DNA from: an uncultured Allobaculum sp.
GTDB taxonomy: Bacteria; Bacillota_I; Bacilli_A; Erysipelotrichales; Erysipelotrichaceae
Assembly (NCBI GenBank): GCA_910579655.1
Contig: CAJTVE010000032.1
Coordinates: 1-33,396, forward strand
Direction: 5' to 3'
DNA length: 33,396 nt
The notes below the pieces were generated by a model that worked only from the letters and a program-made list of their open reading frames with translations, made no database searches and was not told the origin of the DNA. The translations under genes and the position numbers were made by a program. Shown here piece by piece: positions 7,195 to 15,822 of this stretch (position 1 is its first letter; each line of letters begins with the position of its first letter).

Positions 7195-9387
7195 TTATTG
7201 ATCCTGATCCATCCGGATAAACTGAAAGGTCTGGGCACTGTCTGTTCCCTGTGGAAGATCGAGCAGCACCCCTCCATCCATCAAAGCGGCGCCAGTATAG
7301 ACTGTCTCGGTATCCAGCCGTTTATACCAGGCCTCTCGCTCAAGACCGCGCAGGTGAATTCTGGGGAAACGGGTATTGGGTTTCTGTTCATAAATTACAC
7401 TCTGAACCAGAATCTGCGAGGCATCTTTGGAAACAAAGGACCAGGCAGCCAAATCTTTATCAAAAGGATCGCTTAAGCGATAGTAATCACCGTCAAAAAT
7501 CAACGGCTGCAGGGTTTTGTAGGTTTGAACCTGCTGGCGCACTTCCTCCCTCTGTTCGGGACTTAAAAGGGTCAGATCGAGTTCATAGCCGAAAGTTCCA
7601 GCCATCGCTACGGTGCCCCGGGTTTTCAGAGAAGTCACCCGGCCAGTCTGATGATTGGGAACGGCCGATACATGCGATCCCACGGAACTGATGGGGTAGA
7701 AGAAGGAGGTTCCGTACTGAATCTGGGTGCGGCAATGAGCATCCGTATTATCGGAGCACCAGTATTGCGGGAAGTAATACAACATTCCCCCATCGAAGCG
7801 TCCGCCGCCACCCGCGCAGCCTTCAAAAAGAACCTCTGGAAATTCCGTGGTCAGCCGGTCAGCCAGTTCATACACGCCAAGCATGTAGCGATGGCCCAGT
7901 TCCCCCTGACGCTGTTCTGGCAGGTAAGAGGAATAAAAATCACTGATCGAGCGATTCATATCCCACTTGATGTAGTCAACTGAATTTTCCCGGATCAATT
8001 TGGAAAAGGTCTGATACAAATACTCGACGACTTCAGGATTGCCTAAATCAAGGACCAGCTGATGGCGGCTGCGGGAAGGATAGCGTCCGGGAATCCAGAG
8101 CACCCACTCGGGATGGGTACGGAAAAGGTCAGAGTCTTCCGAGACCATTTCTGGCTCAATCCAAAGACCAAACTGCATCTGGCGATCATGAATGGCTTTT
8201 GAAAGATCAGCCAGCGGCATGCCGAGTTTTTCTTCGTTGACATGCCAGTCCCCAAGGCTTTCAGTGTCCGAATTCCGGTTGCCAAACCAGCCATCATCCA
8301 ATACAAACAGATCGATTCCACACTCCTTTGCGCTGTCGGCAATTTCAATCAACTTCTGGCCATTGAAATCAAAGTACGTGGCTTCCCAGTTGTTGATCAG
8401 AACCGGACGGGGGCGATGAACGAATGTGGAGCGGATAACGTGTTCGCGGAACATGTCATGGAACTGGTGGGAAAGTTTTTCAAATCCCTGATTGGAATAA
8501 GACAATAAAGCCTCGGGAGAGTGGAAGGTCGCCTGTGGTTTCAGTTTCCAGTGAAAGGTCGATTCTTCCAGACCCATGACCAGGCGGATCTGTTCCAGCT
8601 GATCTTTCTGGACCTCAACCTGGTAGCAGCCTGAATACAAAAGGCAGGCTCCATAGCAGGCGCCATGACTTTCATCTGTATGGGGAGCAGCCAGGATGAC
8701 TGCGGGATTATGCTGGTGTGAGCTATTGCCGCGTCGAGATTCAAAACGAAAAGTTCCAAAGCCTAATGGCAGTCTCTCTTTGAGGCGTTCCATTGCATGC
8801 CGGCCATGAAAATGAATGACTTCCAGATCGCCATCCGGCAGATCCAGACACAACGAGCTGAATTTATCAAGACTCAGAATGTGGTCGGTGTTATTTTCAA
8901 TTTCAACCGAGCGGGCAATGACATTTTCCTTTTCAAACGCACTGTAGTACAGATGGACGAAAATAGGATAAAGCGCATCTTTTAAGGTGATTTTGAGGGT
9001 TGGGGTCTGAAGGGAACGATCAAAGGAAGCCGGCAGATGAGCAATGCCTGGTTTATGATTCAGGACTTCATACCCCGCATATCGTAAATCGAGCGCACTG
9101 GATCCATCGGGGTGGACAATGCGCAAAGCGGGGGTGCGATAGTCGGTCATGCCTCCTTCTGCATACTCGAGGGGGCGGTCATTGAGCGAATAGTCCCGGC
9201 GAGTTCCAGTATCGGCGAGACTTCCAGAAAAGGAAATTTCGGGGTACTGGTTGAGATAGCTCATACTCATTCCGGTTTTAGGGCCATACCAGAGATGGTT
9301 GAGAATTCCGTATTCGTCTACCTGCATCTGGTAGAGCGTATCCTGGGTGGAAAGGGAAAAGAGATTCCCGTCGATTGAAATAGGCAT
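7195..9387 (-). CDS. GH36 alpha-galactosidase
   Basis: A 730-residue cytoplasmic (no signal peptide) glycoside hydrolase that removes terminal alpha-1,6-galactose from raffinose, stachyose or melibiose. The N-terminal 320 residues form the beta-sandwich; the catalytic barrel follows with NNWEATYFDF (332-341), DDGWFG (364-369) and KWDMNR (474-479), whose Asp476 is the expected nucleophile. SDNTDA (545-550) supplies Asp546 as acid/base, next to the glycine-rich EGCAGGGGRFD. Length and residue spacing closely match the large Bacillus-type GH36 enzymes. AAAGGAG precedes the ATG. It lies beside an AraC regulator and a sugar ABC transporter, a Raf/Msm-like arrangement, so I infer that imported galactosides are hydrolysed here. 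Confidence 0.95.
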   Translation of the reverse strand: MPISIDGNLFSLSTQDTLYQMQVDEYGILNHLWYGPKTGMSMSYLNQYPEISFSGSLADTGTRRDYSLNDRPLEYAEGGMTDYRTPALRIVHPDGSSALDLRYAGYEVLNHKPGIAHLPASFDRSLQTPTLKITLKDALYPIFVHLYYSAFEKENVIARSVEIENNTDHILSLDKFSSLCLDLPDGDLEVIHFHGRHAMERLKERLPLGFGTFRFESRRGNSSHQHNPAVILAAPHTDESHGACYGACLLYSGCYQVEVQKDQLEQIRLVMGLEESTFHWKLKPQATFHSPEALLSYSNQGFEKLSHQFHDMFREHVIRSTFVHRPRPVLINNWEATYFDFNGQKLIEIADSAKECGIDLFVLDDGWFGNRNSDTESLGDWHVNEEKLGMPLADLSKAIHDRQMQFGLWIEPEMVSEDSDLFRTHPEWVLWIPGRYPSRSRHQLVLDLGNPEVVEYLYQTFSKLIRENSVDYIKWDMNRSISDFYSSYLPEQRQGELGHRYMLGVYELADRLTTEFPEVLFEGCAGGGGRFDGGMLYYFPQYWCSDNTDAHCRTQIQYGTSFFYPISSVGSHVSAVPNHQTGRVTSLKTRGTVAMAGTFGYELDLTLLSPEQREEVRQQVQTYKTLQPLIFDGDYYRLSDPFDKDLAAWSFVSKDASQILVQSVIYEQKPNTRFPRIHLRGLEREAWYKRLDTETVYTGAALMDGGVLLDLPQGTDSAQTFQFIRMDQDQ

Positions 9388-9628
9388 ACATGGTCTCCTT
9401 TTGTCAGCTCTTTTTTCAAGCCAAAGGTTTACACAAAAAAGTTTTTTCTGTCAATGAGACTCAAAGCCTTGGCAGGCAGAAAAAACGCTCTTACCAAAAT
9501 CGATTCTGGTCTAGATTCAGCCAGAATCGAAAATTTCAGGAGAAGTAAATTTTTTTAAAAAATTGCGTTTTGCGGGTCAAAGTTTACTGAAAACGAAGTA
9601 AAGATTCACTAAAACAATGCCCACCTGC
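9388..9628 (-). promoter_or_regulatory. alpha-galactosidase promoter with activator half-sites and hairpin leader
   Basis: On the minus strand, TTGACC (9575-9580) and a weak -10 TAAAAA (about 9552-9557) are 17 bp apart. Directly upstream, TTYACT on the plus strand occurs at 9583-9588 and 9605-9610, exactly 22 bp apart, as expected for the paired half-sites of an AraC activator abutting the -35. The sequence TGAAAACGAAGTAA (9588-9601) is also two mismatches from a CcpA cre box. In the leader, TCGATTCTGG-11nt-CCAGAATCGA (9500-9530) makes a perfect 10-bp stem. Confidence 0.5.
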
Positions 9629-9654
9629 CCCCAAAGCTGGATCTGCGCTCAAAA

Positions 9655-9720
9655 GGCCACAAAAATCGAGCAGTCATTGGCCAAAAAGAAAATCAAACAG
9701 CCGCTTTTTGTTTTGTGGCC
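9655..9720 (-). terminator. Probable terminator of the AraC regulator gene
   Basis: GGCCACAAAA (9655-9664) and TTTTGTGGCC (9711-9720) are perfect complements enclosing 46 nt that contain further partial pairing. On the minus strand the stem ends in TTTTTGTGGCCTTTT. It begins 12 bp after the regulator's stop codon. Confidence 0.5.
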
Positions 9721-9732
9721 TGCAAAATTCCA

Positions 9733-10629
9733 TTACATTTTGACAACCATCTGCACAGGATGAAGCCGGTTCTGGTTGCGCCACTTTGAGGGGGTGGTGT
9801 TATAGGTTTGCTTAAAGGCTCTGGAAAAGTGCATCTGGTTTTCATACCCGACCTGTAGCGCAATTTCATTGATTTTCAGATCTGTTGTCCGAAGCAGAGC
9901 CACAGCTTTGCCCATCCGGTAGGCCATCAGAAATTTCTGGGGCGGCTGACGCATGATCCGTTTGAAGATTTTCGTCAGATAACTCCGGCTGATCCCCAGT
10001 GAGGCCGCAATGTCTTCAATGGAAATGTTGCGGGTATAGTTGTTTTCGATAAAGGAAATGGTTTCCCGGACGTAATAATCCGCCAGCGAATTGCTTTCAA
10101 TCAGGTCTGGAATTCGAGCTGACTGAATAAAGGCTTCCAGAAACAGATACAGATGACCACTGATCAGATAGGGCGAGCTTTTCGCATGTTCGAGCAGAAA
10201 CTGCATTTCATTGACCATGATGTCACGCTGGCTGTTATCGATGCTTTCGTAAATGGGATAGGCCGGTCTCATTGTGGTCTGTTCCAGGGCAGGGGTCACT
10301 TTCAGACCATCAAATTCCAGCCACATGTACTCCCAGGGGTCTTCACCATCCGCATAGTAGGTCGTTATGGTATCCGGGTATAACAAAAATCCCTGCCCGG
10401 CGTGAAGAGAATAGGTCTGATTGATCCCTGAAACATCGGGACTGATCAGTGAGCCTTTCCCTTTGAGAATGTAGTGGAACAGATAGTGCCTTCGGGAAGC
10501 GGGTCCAAACAGATGACCCGGCAGACATTTTTCTCTGCCGCACTGATAGACGGTCAGATCGACTGAGTTGAAATTTTCAAAAATTGTAAAGGTGACATTT
10601 TCCTTCCGGTTGCCTTCGACAGGTTTCAC
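9733..10629 (-). CDS. AraC-family regulator of the alpha-galactoside genes
   Basis: A 298-residue regulator: an N-terminal cupin-like AraC sugar-binding domain (around YLFHYILKGKGSL to the FLLYPDTITTYY strand), then two C-terminal helix-turn-helices (IEDIAASLGISRSYLTKIFK, and INEIALQVGYENQMHFSRAFKQ followed by P-S-x-W). I prefer a GTG start at 10627-10629, because AAAGGAG lies exactly 8 nt upstream. The ATG 17 codons earlier has only AAGAAG and would add a lysine-rich tail. It lies between the alpha-galactosidase and the divergent transporter, as MsmR/RafR-type activators do. Sensing of a galactoside is inferred from context. Confidence 0.88.
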   Translation of the reverse strand: MKPVEGNRKENVTFTIFENFNSVDLTVYQCGREKCLPGHLFGPASRRHYLFHYILKGKGSLISPDVSGINQTYSLHAGQGFLLYPDTITTYYADGEDPWEYMWLEFDGLKVTPALEQTTMRPAYPIYESIDNSQRDIMVNEMQFLLEHAKSSPYLISGHLYLFLEAFIQSARIPDLIESNSLADYYVRETISFIENNYTRNISIEDIAASLGISRSYLTKIFKRIMRQPPQKFLMAYRMGKAVALLRTTDLKINEIALQVGYENQMHFSRAFKQTYNTTPSKWRNQNRLHPVQMVVKM

Positions 10630-11104
10630 GTTCTTTTCTCCTTTGGTCCGGGCTGCATGAGATTTTTTCTCCCCCGGCATGTTTTCTTCTTTTTTCGAAG
10701 TTTGCAGATCTCATCGTTCAAAATCTGCTTTTCTTTTTCACTATTGTCAGAATCAGTCTTCTTTCGCTTTTTGTCAAAAAGGCGCTTTATCCTGATCCAG
10801 GAGTTTTTTGCTTGTTGAGAGGACAAGGAATCATTTTTGAATGAATCTGAGTATCTTTTGGTCCAGATTCTGACTTGCTTTTGGGCCGCCTGAAAAGATT
10901 CGAATTGATGGTGTTCAAAAATCGATTTCTTTTTCTGTTTAGGAAAACCCTTTCAACAAAAATATACCCGAATGGCGCCTACTTTTACATAAATTAGAAA
11001 AAGTCGCGATATTGGTATAAAAATGGCTGTTTTATTTCATTTTCACGCCTTAAGGGGAATGGTACGATTTGGCCATGAAGAGAGAAACGAAAGGAGAACT
11101 CAAT
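10630..11104. promoter_or_regulatory. Divergent control region, AraC gene / sugar transporter operon
   Basis: No convincing gene is present. For the transporter, an extended -10 TGGTATAAA lies at 11013-11021 with only a weak -35 (TTAGAA, 10994-10999), the hallmark of an activator-dependent promoter. A CTTTTAC element at 10982-10988 just upstream resembles the elements near the alpha-galactosidase promoter and may be an AraC half-site. Closer to the regulator, GCAGAT-13nt-ATCTGC at 10704-10728 is a short dyad. The long A/T-rich stretches contain several lysine-rich open frames that I reject. Confidence 0.4.
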
Positions 11105-12376
11105 ATGAAGCTGAAAAAAGCCTGGCTTGCTGCCATCGGTACAGCAGTATGTTTGTCCATGGGCGGCTGTTCAGATTCTTCAGGAAGCGGAAAACGAGAA
11201 ATAGAAATTCTGAACTACAAGCCGGAAGCGATTGATACGATGCAGAAAATTGAAGATCGCTTTAATGAGACCCACGATGATATTCATCTGACCATCTCAT
11301 CCCCCAACCAGGCAATGACCATTCTCAAAACCAGACTGATCCGGGAGGATGCGCCGGACATTGTCGGAATTGGAGGAGATATCAACTACTCCAATTTCCT
11401 GGATGCTGATCTATTTGAAGACATTTCGGATGTCGAAGCGGTTTCGAAAGCCAAAGAGGGCTATATGGACATTGAAAAATCCCTGGAACTGGTCGAAAAA
11501 GACGGAACGTATGCCCTGCCGTTTGCCGCCAACGCAGCCGGAATTCTTTACAACGTCGACATGTTCGAAGAACATGGCTGGCAGATTCCTGAAACCTGGG
11601 ATGAATTTATTGAACTTTGCAAGACGATTCAAAGTGAAGGCATCACCCCATTGTACTTTGGATTCAAGGACACCTGGACAACACTGGCTCCCTGGAATGC
11701 GTTAGCTGTGGAAACCGCGGATGCCGATGTCTGCAGTCGTGTCAGCAAAGGGGAAACCACGTTTGAAACGGAATATCGTGAAGTAGCTGACAAGATGAAA
11801 GAAATGATGGAGTATTGCGAACCAAACCCATTCGCCTATTCCTACAACGATGCGGCAATCGCTTTTGCCAATGGGCAGGCTGCCATGTGGCCTATTGGAA
11901 GCTATGCCATTCCCCAGATTCATTCCAACAATCCGGATCTGAACATTGGATCCATGGTTTTCCCGGGAACCAGCAGCCCAGATGGCCGAATTTTGAATTC
12001 AGGCGTGGATCTGCAATTTTCGATTATGAAAGACTGCCCGGACAAAGAAGCAGCCAAAGAAGTTCTGAATTTCCTGTACTCAGATGAAATTCTGGATCTG
12101 TATCTGGAAGAGCAGGGCGGCGTGTCGGCGAAACAGGGAGATTTTGAAATTCCATCCAATCTGAATGGTATGACAGAGTTCATCGAGAGTGGCCATGTCG
12201 CGGACTTCCATGATCACCACTATCCAAGTGAAATGGCTGTCGATGCCCTGATTCAGACTTACTTGCTCGACGATTCGGATCAGGCAGCAACAACCTTCCT
12301 GCAAAAATTTGATAAAGACTGGCAGCGGTATAACCGTGAATTGATCCGCCGCCTGAAAGAAGAGGCTGGAAATTAG
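11105..12376 (+). CDS. Sugar ABC transporter substrate-binding lipoprotein (MsmE/RafE-like)
   Basis: A 423-residue extracellular solute-binding protein of family 1. The N terminus is a lipoprotein signal, MKLKKAWLAAIGTAVCLSMGGC, with Cys22 as the lipidated residue (lipobox SMGGC, slightly atypical in having Met at -3). Mature sequence shows hallmarks of the fold: INYSNFLDADLFEDIS, GTYALPFAANAAGILYN, WQIPETWDEF and FANGQAAMWPIGSYA. I start at the ATG after AAAGGAG, 12 codons into the longest frame. It is the first gene of a three-gene operon with two permeases and no ATPase. With the adjacent alpha-galactosidase, an alpha-galactoside ligand is likely but not shown by sequence. Confidence 0.92.
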   Translation: MKLKKAWLAAIGTAVCLSMGGCSDSSGSGKREIEILNYKPEAIDTMQKIEDRFNETHDDIHLTISSPNQAMTILKTRLIREDAPDIVGIGGDINYSNFLDADLFEDISDVEAVSKAKEGYMDIEKSLELVEKDGTYALPFAANAAGILYNVDMFEEHGWQIPETWDEFIELCKTIQSEGITPLYFGFKDTWTTLAPWNALAVETADADVCSRVSKGETTFETEYREVADKMKEMMEYCEPNPFAYSYNDAAIAFANGQAAMWPIGSYAIPQIHSNNPDLNIGSMVFPGTSSPDGRILNSGVDLQFSIMKDCPDKEAAKEVLNFLYSDEILDLYLEEQGGVSAKQGDFEIPSNLNGMTEFIESGHVADFHDHHYPSEMAVDALIQTYLLDDSDQAATTFLQKFDKDWQRYNRELIRRLKEEAGN

Positions 12377-12395
12377 TCCGGCTGCTGAGGAAATT

Positions 12396-13274
12396 ATGAA
12401 AAAGAAAAAACTTTCGAGAAAGGAACTGACTTACATCAAGATTCTGGTGCCCATCGTCCTGCTGTTTTTCCTGTTCAATACTTGGCCGATGCTCAATGGT
12501 TTCTTCTACTCCTTTACCAACTATAAAGGCTATGGCACCTATCAGACCGTCGGTCTGCAAAACTATATTGATCTGTTCCAGGATGAGCGGGTCTTGCACA
12601 GCTATCTGTTTACCTTCAAATATGCCATCTGCGGAACCATTCTGGTCAATGTGATCTCCTTGATCATGGCTCTGGGTCTGAATTCCAGAATCCGGTTTAA
12701 ATCCGCTCTGCGTGGAGCTTACTTTGTTCCAAATATTCTGGGTGGACTGATTATTGGGTATATTTTCAGCTTCATCTTTACCTACATCCTTCCCGCACTT
12801 GGCGAGATGTGGAATATCGGCTGGCTGAAAAACTCAATCCTGTCTTCTCCAACTTATGCCTGGATTGGTGTTCTGATTGTTGGTGTCTGGCAGGCAGTGG
12901 CTATGACGACGATTATTTATATTTCTGGCTTACAGACGGTTCCAGAAGATGTCTATGAAGCAAGCCGCGTAGATGGCGCCGGAAAATGGACTGAATTTTT
13001 CAAGGTCACACTGCCTCTGATCATTCCGTTTGTTTCCATCAACCTGATTCTGACCACGAAAAACTTCATGATGGTTTTCGATCAGATCATGTCCTTAACC
13101 AGTGGCGGTCCGGCGCAGTCGACAGAATCCATTTCTTTTCTGATCTATAAAAACGGTCTGGATGGTGGACAGTTTGGTTTCCAGTGCGCAAATGCCGTCA
13201 TCTTCTTTATCGTAATTGTGCTGTTCTCTGTCGTTCAGCAGCAGATCACAAGTAAGAAGGAGGAACAGCTCTAA
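12396..13274 (+). CDS. Sugar ABC transporter permease, MalF/MsmF type
   Basis: A 292-residue membrane subunit with six predicted transmembrane helices. The EAA loop that docks the ATPase is EASRVDGAGKWTEFFKVTLP, near residues 188-207. It begins 19 nt after the binding-protein stop, with GAGGAAATT as ribosome site. Its stop codon overlaps the next start by one base (TAATG), so the two permeases are coupled and should form a heterodimer. Confidence 0.92.
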   Translation: MKKKKLSRKELTYIKILVPIVLLFFLFNTWPMLNGFFYSFTNYKGYGTYQTVGLQNYIDLFQDERVLHSYLFTFKYAICGTILVNVISLIMALGLNSRIRFKSALRGAYFVPNILGGLIIGYIFSFIFTYILPALGEMWNIGWLKNSILSSPTYAWIGVLIVGVWQAVAMTTIIYISGLQTVPEDVYEASRVDGAGKWTEFFKVTLPLIIPFVSINLILTTKNFMMVFDQIMSLTSGGPAQSTESISFLIYKNGLDGGQFGFQCANAVIFFIVIVLFSVVQQQITSKKEEQL

Positions 13275-14152
13275 TGACACTTTTCTCGAAAAAAGACAAA
13301 CCCGCTAAGGAATATAAAGAACACAAGAAAACAAATTGGGTTTTGACGACTGTTCTGGTTCTGGGGACTCTGACTGTCTTCTTCCCATTGTACATGACGC
13401 TGGTCATCGCCTTCAAACTGCCCAGTGAAATGACCAATGACGTATCTGGAGCTCTGGCGCTGCCCAAAACCTGGAGTTTTGCCAACTTTACCGAAGCCAT
13501 GCGGGTTACCGATTTCTGGAATTCGCTTGGAAATTCGCTGCTCATCACTCTGACGACCATTGCCTTAAGTCTGGTGGTTTACTCTCTGGCCGGATACGTG
13601 CTGGGGCGGACAATGCAAAAATACAAAGCAAGCAAGTTCATTTATCTGTATTTGATTTCCGGTATGTTTGTTCCATTTGCCATTTTGATGATGCCGCTGG
13701 TTAAAGAAACCGCCCAGATGCACCTTGGCAACCAGCTTGGTGTCATTCTGCTTTACCTGGTGTTCTACATGCCGATGAATACCATGCTCTATGCTGGCTA
13801 TATGAAAAATATCCCGGTTGCTTTAGAAGAAGCCTGTGAAGTCGATGGTGCGACCACCTGGCAGACGTTCTGGCGAGTGATCTTCCCGATGATGAAACCA
13901 ATGCACGCAACCGTTGCAATTCTGACTGCATTAGGAACCTGGAACGACGTGATGACGCCGTTGGTTATTATGTCTGGAACTGGCATTAACACCCTGCCCA
14001 TTGCACAGCTTAACTTCCAGACCGCATTTGGAACCAACTATAACCTTGCCTTTGCCTCCTATACCATGTCTTTGATCCCGATCCTGTTGTTCTATATTAT
14101 TTGCCAGAAGCAGATCCTCAGCGGCGTAGCCAATGGAGCAGTCAAAGGATAA
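13274..14152 (+). CDS. Sugar ABC transporter permease, MalG/MsmG type
   Basis: A 292-residue second permease, with a first helix near residues 19-42 and the EAA loop EEACEVDGATTWQTFWRVIFP at about residues 187-207. It ends in the typical MalG tail QKQILSGVANGAVKG. It is last in the operon; no ATPase gene follows, so energy must come from an ATPase encoded elsewhere. The MsmK-like subunit at 24688-25926 is a candidate. The next terminator is over 300 bp downstream. Confidence 0.92.
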   Translation: MTLFSKKDKPAKEYKEHKKTNWVLTTVLVLGTLTVFFPLYMTLVIAFKLPSEMTNDVSGALALPKTWSFANFTEAMRVTDFWNSLGNSLLITLTTIALSLVVYSLAGYVLGRTMQKYKASKFIYLYLISGMFVPFAILMMPLVKETAQMHLGNQLGVILLYLVFYMPMNTMLYAGYMKNIPVALEEACEVDGATTWQTFWRVIFPMMKPMHATVAILTALGTWNDVMTPLVIMSGTGINTLPIAQLNFQTAFGTNYNLAFASYTMSLIPILLFYIICQKQILSGVANGAVKG

Positions 14153-14483
14153 TCTGTTCGTATTTTTCCAGAATCTTCTTTGCATCAGCCAGAAACAGGC
14201 GCCAGAGCAATCGCCGGTCAGTAAGTGGAATCTGTCCTGGCAAGATGCAATGGATGGAAGGAAGACCGGATTGAAGCAAAAAATAACAGGTATTAATGAT
14301 TGGAAAATATAGTTTTTTTGATGATTGAAGCCTGTTTTCTGTATAAATCTCTGTATACCTCTCTCTGTGTTTTTGAGCATAACCTGGCTCACAGGGAAGG
14401 GATCCAGATTTTTGGATTGCTTTTCGACCTTCGTATTTCTCTGTCTGTTCTCCTCCTGTTTTCAGGCAGACAGATCTTATTTC

Positions 14484-14524
14484 TCACCAGAAAGCCTCGC
14501 CAGCTTTCTGGTGAATTTTTTTTG
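14484..14524 (+). terminator. Strong intrinsic terminator
   Basis: A perfect 12-bp stem TCACCAGAAAGC / GCTTTCTGGTGA with a 7-nt loop is followed by ATTTTTTTTT. It is the only clear terminator after the galactoside transporter operon, although it lies 330 bp past its last stop codon. Confidence 0.92.
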
Positions 14525-14632
14525 CGTTTGGAAACAGTTGTTCAAAGAAAGTGTTCAAAAAAACATTCAAAGGACGAGTCTGAGTGTCGCAGGAGAAGTT
14601 CCTGGTCGGCCATGTCAGAATACAGCTGAATC

Positions 14633-14696
14633 AGATCCTTAAAATATGGTTTTAAGGATCTATGGCCAAGGACGAAAAACAGAAATCCTGTTTTTC
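14633..14696 (+). promoter_or_regulatory. Two consecutive hairpins in the thpR leader
   Basis: AGATCCTTAAAA-TATGG-TTTTAAGGATCT (14633-14661) is a perfect 12-bp stem. GAAAAACAG-AAATC-CTGTTTTTC (14674-14696) is a perfect 9-bp stem. The second ends 10 nt before the AGGAGG ribosome site. They could be an operator plus an mRNA leader structure; neither matches a riboswitch that I recognise. Confidence 0.6.
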
Positions 14697-14719
14697 ACCT
14701 GAAAGCAGGAGGATGAATT

Positions 14720-15256
14720 ATGCGTTTATTTATTGCAATTCAATTGCCGGAAACGATTGTCGATTGTCTTCTGGAAACGATCTCAGACTGGAAAGATCAT
14801 GGAGTTACCGGAACGTGGACCAAACCCGTCAACTTTCATATTACCGCCGCCTTTTTAGGAGAACAGCCTGAATCCAGTCTGCCTGTAATCAAAAAGATTT
14901 TGCAGGAAGTGCCTTTTTTGGCAATGGATCTCAAGATCGCAGCTGTGGGAAACTTCAAAGATCTTTATTACGCCCAGATTACCGATCTTCAAAATAATCC
15001 CTGCAAGCTTCTGACAGACTATGTTTACCAACTTCGCAAAGCTTTGCAAGAAGCAGGATTTGTCTTGGATCAGCGGTTTAAAGCGCATGTGACGATGGCG
15101 AGAAGACTGAAAAATCCGGATCATTATTCATTGACAGTGCCAGAACAAACTTTTCATGTTGATCAGGTTTGCCTGTATCAGTCTGTTTTAAGTTCCCAAG
15201 GACCAACCTATACCATCCTGGATCGGTTTCCGGCTGCTGCAAAAATCAGCAAATAG
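14720..15256 (+). CDS. thpR: RNA 2',3'-cyclic phosphodiesterase (2H superfamily)
   Basis: A 178-residue cytoplasmic enzyme of the 2H phosphoesterase superfamily (formerly called 2'-5' RNA ligase). Both catalytic H-x-T motifs are present: His40-Ile-Thr42 in NFHITAAFLG and His123-Val-Thr125 in KAHVTMAR. The start MRLFIAIQLPE is characteristic and has AGGAGG 7 nt upstream. These enzymes open 2',3'-cyclic phosphates to 2'-phosphates in RNA; the physiological role in bacteria is unclear. It stands alone, followed by the convergent HicAB pair. Confidence 0.92.
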   Translation: MRLFIAIQLPETIVDCLLETISDWKDHGVTGTWTKPVNFHITAAFLGEQPESSLPVIKKILQEVPFLAMDLKIAAVGNFKDLYYAQITDLQNNPCKLLTDYVYQLRKALQEAGFVLDQRFKAHVTMARRLKNPDHYSLTVPEQTFHVDQVCLYQSVLSSQGPTYTILDRFPAAAKISK

Positions 15257-15337
15257 AGATTCAGATTCCATCGTCCTGAAAAATCCAGACGTCTCTGATT
15301 CAGGACAGATCGTTTTCGCAGAAAAACATGTCGAAGA

Positions 15338-15382
15338 ATAAATAAAAACAGGATGTCTGGACTTTCAGATCCAGGCATCCTG
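15338..15382 (-). terminator. Terminator of the hicAB operon
   Basis: CAGGATGTCTGGA (15349-15361) pairs with TCCAGGCATCCTG (15370-15382) with one G-U or mismatch. It is followed on the minus strand by TTTTTATTTATT. It begins 8 bp after the HicB stop. Confidence 0.85.
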
Positions 15383-15390
15383 AAATGCAT

Positions 15391-15783
15391 TTATGACCCC
15401 AGCCGCTCCATCAGGGCGCTTTCTAAAACACGACTAAAGTTGATTCCTTGTTCTTCCGCTTTTTCTTTTAACCACGCAGGAATAGTCGTGTTTGTTTTCA
15501 CGCGTCGATTTCTACGTTCTTCGGAATAAAGTTCCGGATAAATTGTGATCGGAGCGATAATATTCCCAATCAGATCTTCTGGATTTAAAGATTGTGATGG
15601 TTCTGGAATCATATCATGGTCTTTTTCTAAGCCGTAGTAATGAAGAGTCAGAGCTTCTTGACCCATTGCAATGGCTTTTTCAAAAGTCTTTCCAAAACTG
15701 ATACATCCTGGAAAATCAGGAAAATAAACGCTGTATCCTGATGGCCCAGGTTCTAAGATAGCTAAATAAGTTACTTTTTTCAT
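15391..15783 (-). CDS. hicB: HicB-family antitoxin
   Basis: A 130-residue antitoxin. Residues 1-50 are the degenerate RNase H-like HicB domain (YLAILEPGPSGYSVYFPDFPGCISFGKTFEKA, with the canonical FPDFPGC). The C terminus, about 95-130, is a ribbon-helix-helix DNA-binding region (VKTNTTIPAWLKEKAEEQG, then FSRVLESAL). It neutralises the HicA toxin and represses the operon, as is known for the family. It follows hicA by 39 nt; its own ribosome site is weak, so its translation may depend on hicA or on an internal promoter that I cannot define. Confidence 0.92.
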   Translation of the reverse strand: MKKVTYLAILEPGPSGYSVYFPDFPGCISFGKTFEKAIAMGQEALTLHYYGLEKDHDMIPEPSQSLNPEDLIGNIIAPITIYPELYSEERRNRRVKTNTTIPAWLKEKAEEQGINFSRVLESALMERLGS

Positions 15784-15822
15784 AGTCTGGCTTTATGAGT
15801 TGACGGCTGAAACTTTACGGCT

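Larger units (their letters stand above)
14153..14719. other. Intergenic region: long 3' tail, terminator and structured thpR leader
   Basis: I see no gene in these 567 bp. The first 330 bp follow the permease without a terminator and may be a long 3' UTR or carry an unrecognised small RNA. The rest holds the terminator at 14484-14524 and two perfect hairpins before thpR, listed separately. Confidence 0.5.

Noticed and set aside
6942..7277. 111-codon minus-strand frame overlapping the end of the alpha-galactosidase gene
   Set aside because: It would translate the strong terminator stem and the 10-bp tandem repeats, and overlaps a well-supported gene in another frame.
10626..10826. Lysine-rich 66-codon minus-strand frame before the AraC gene
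   Set aside because: Low-complexity composition, no ribosome site, and it lies in the presumed promoter region.
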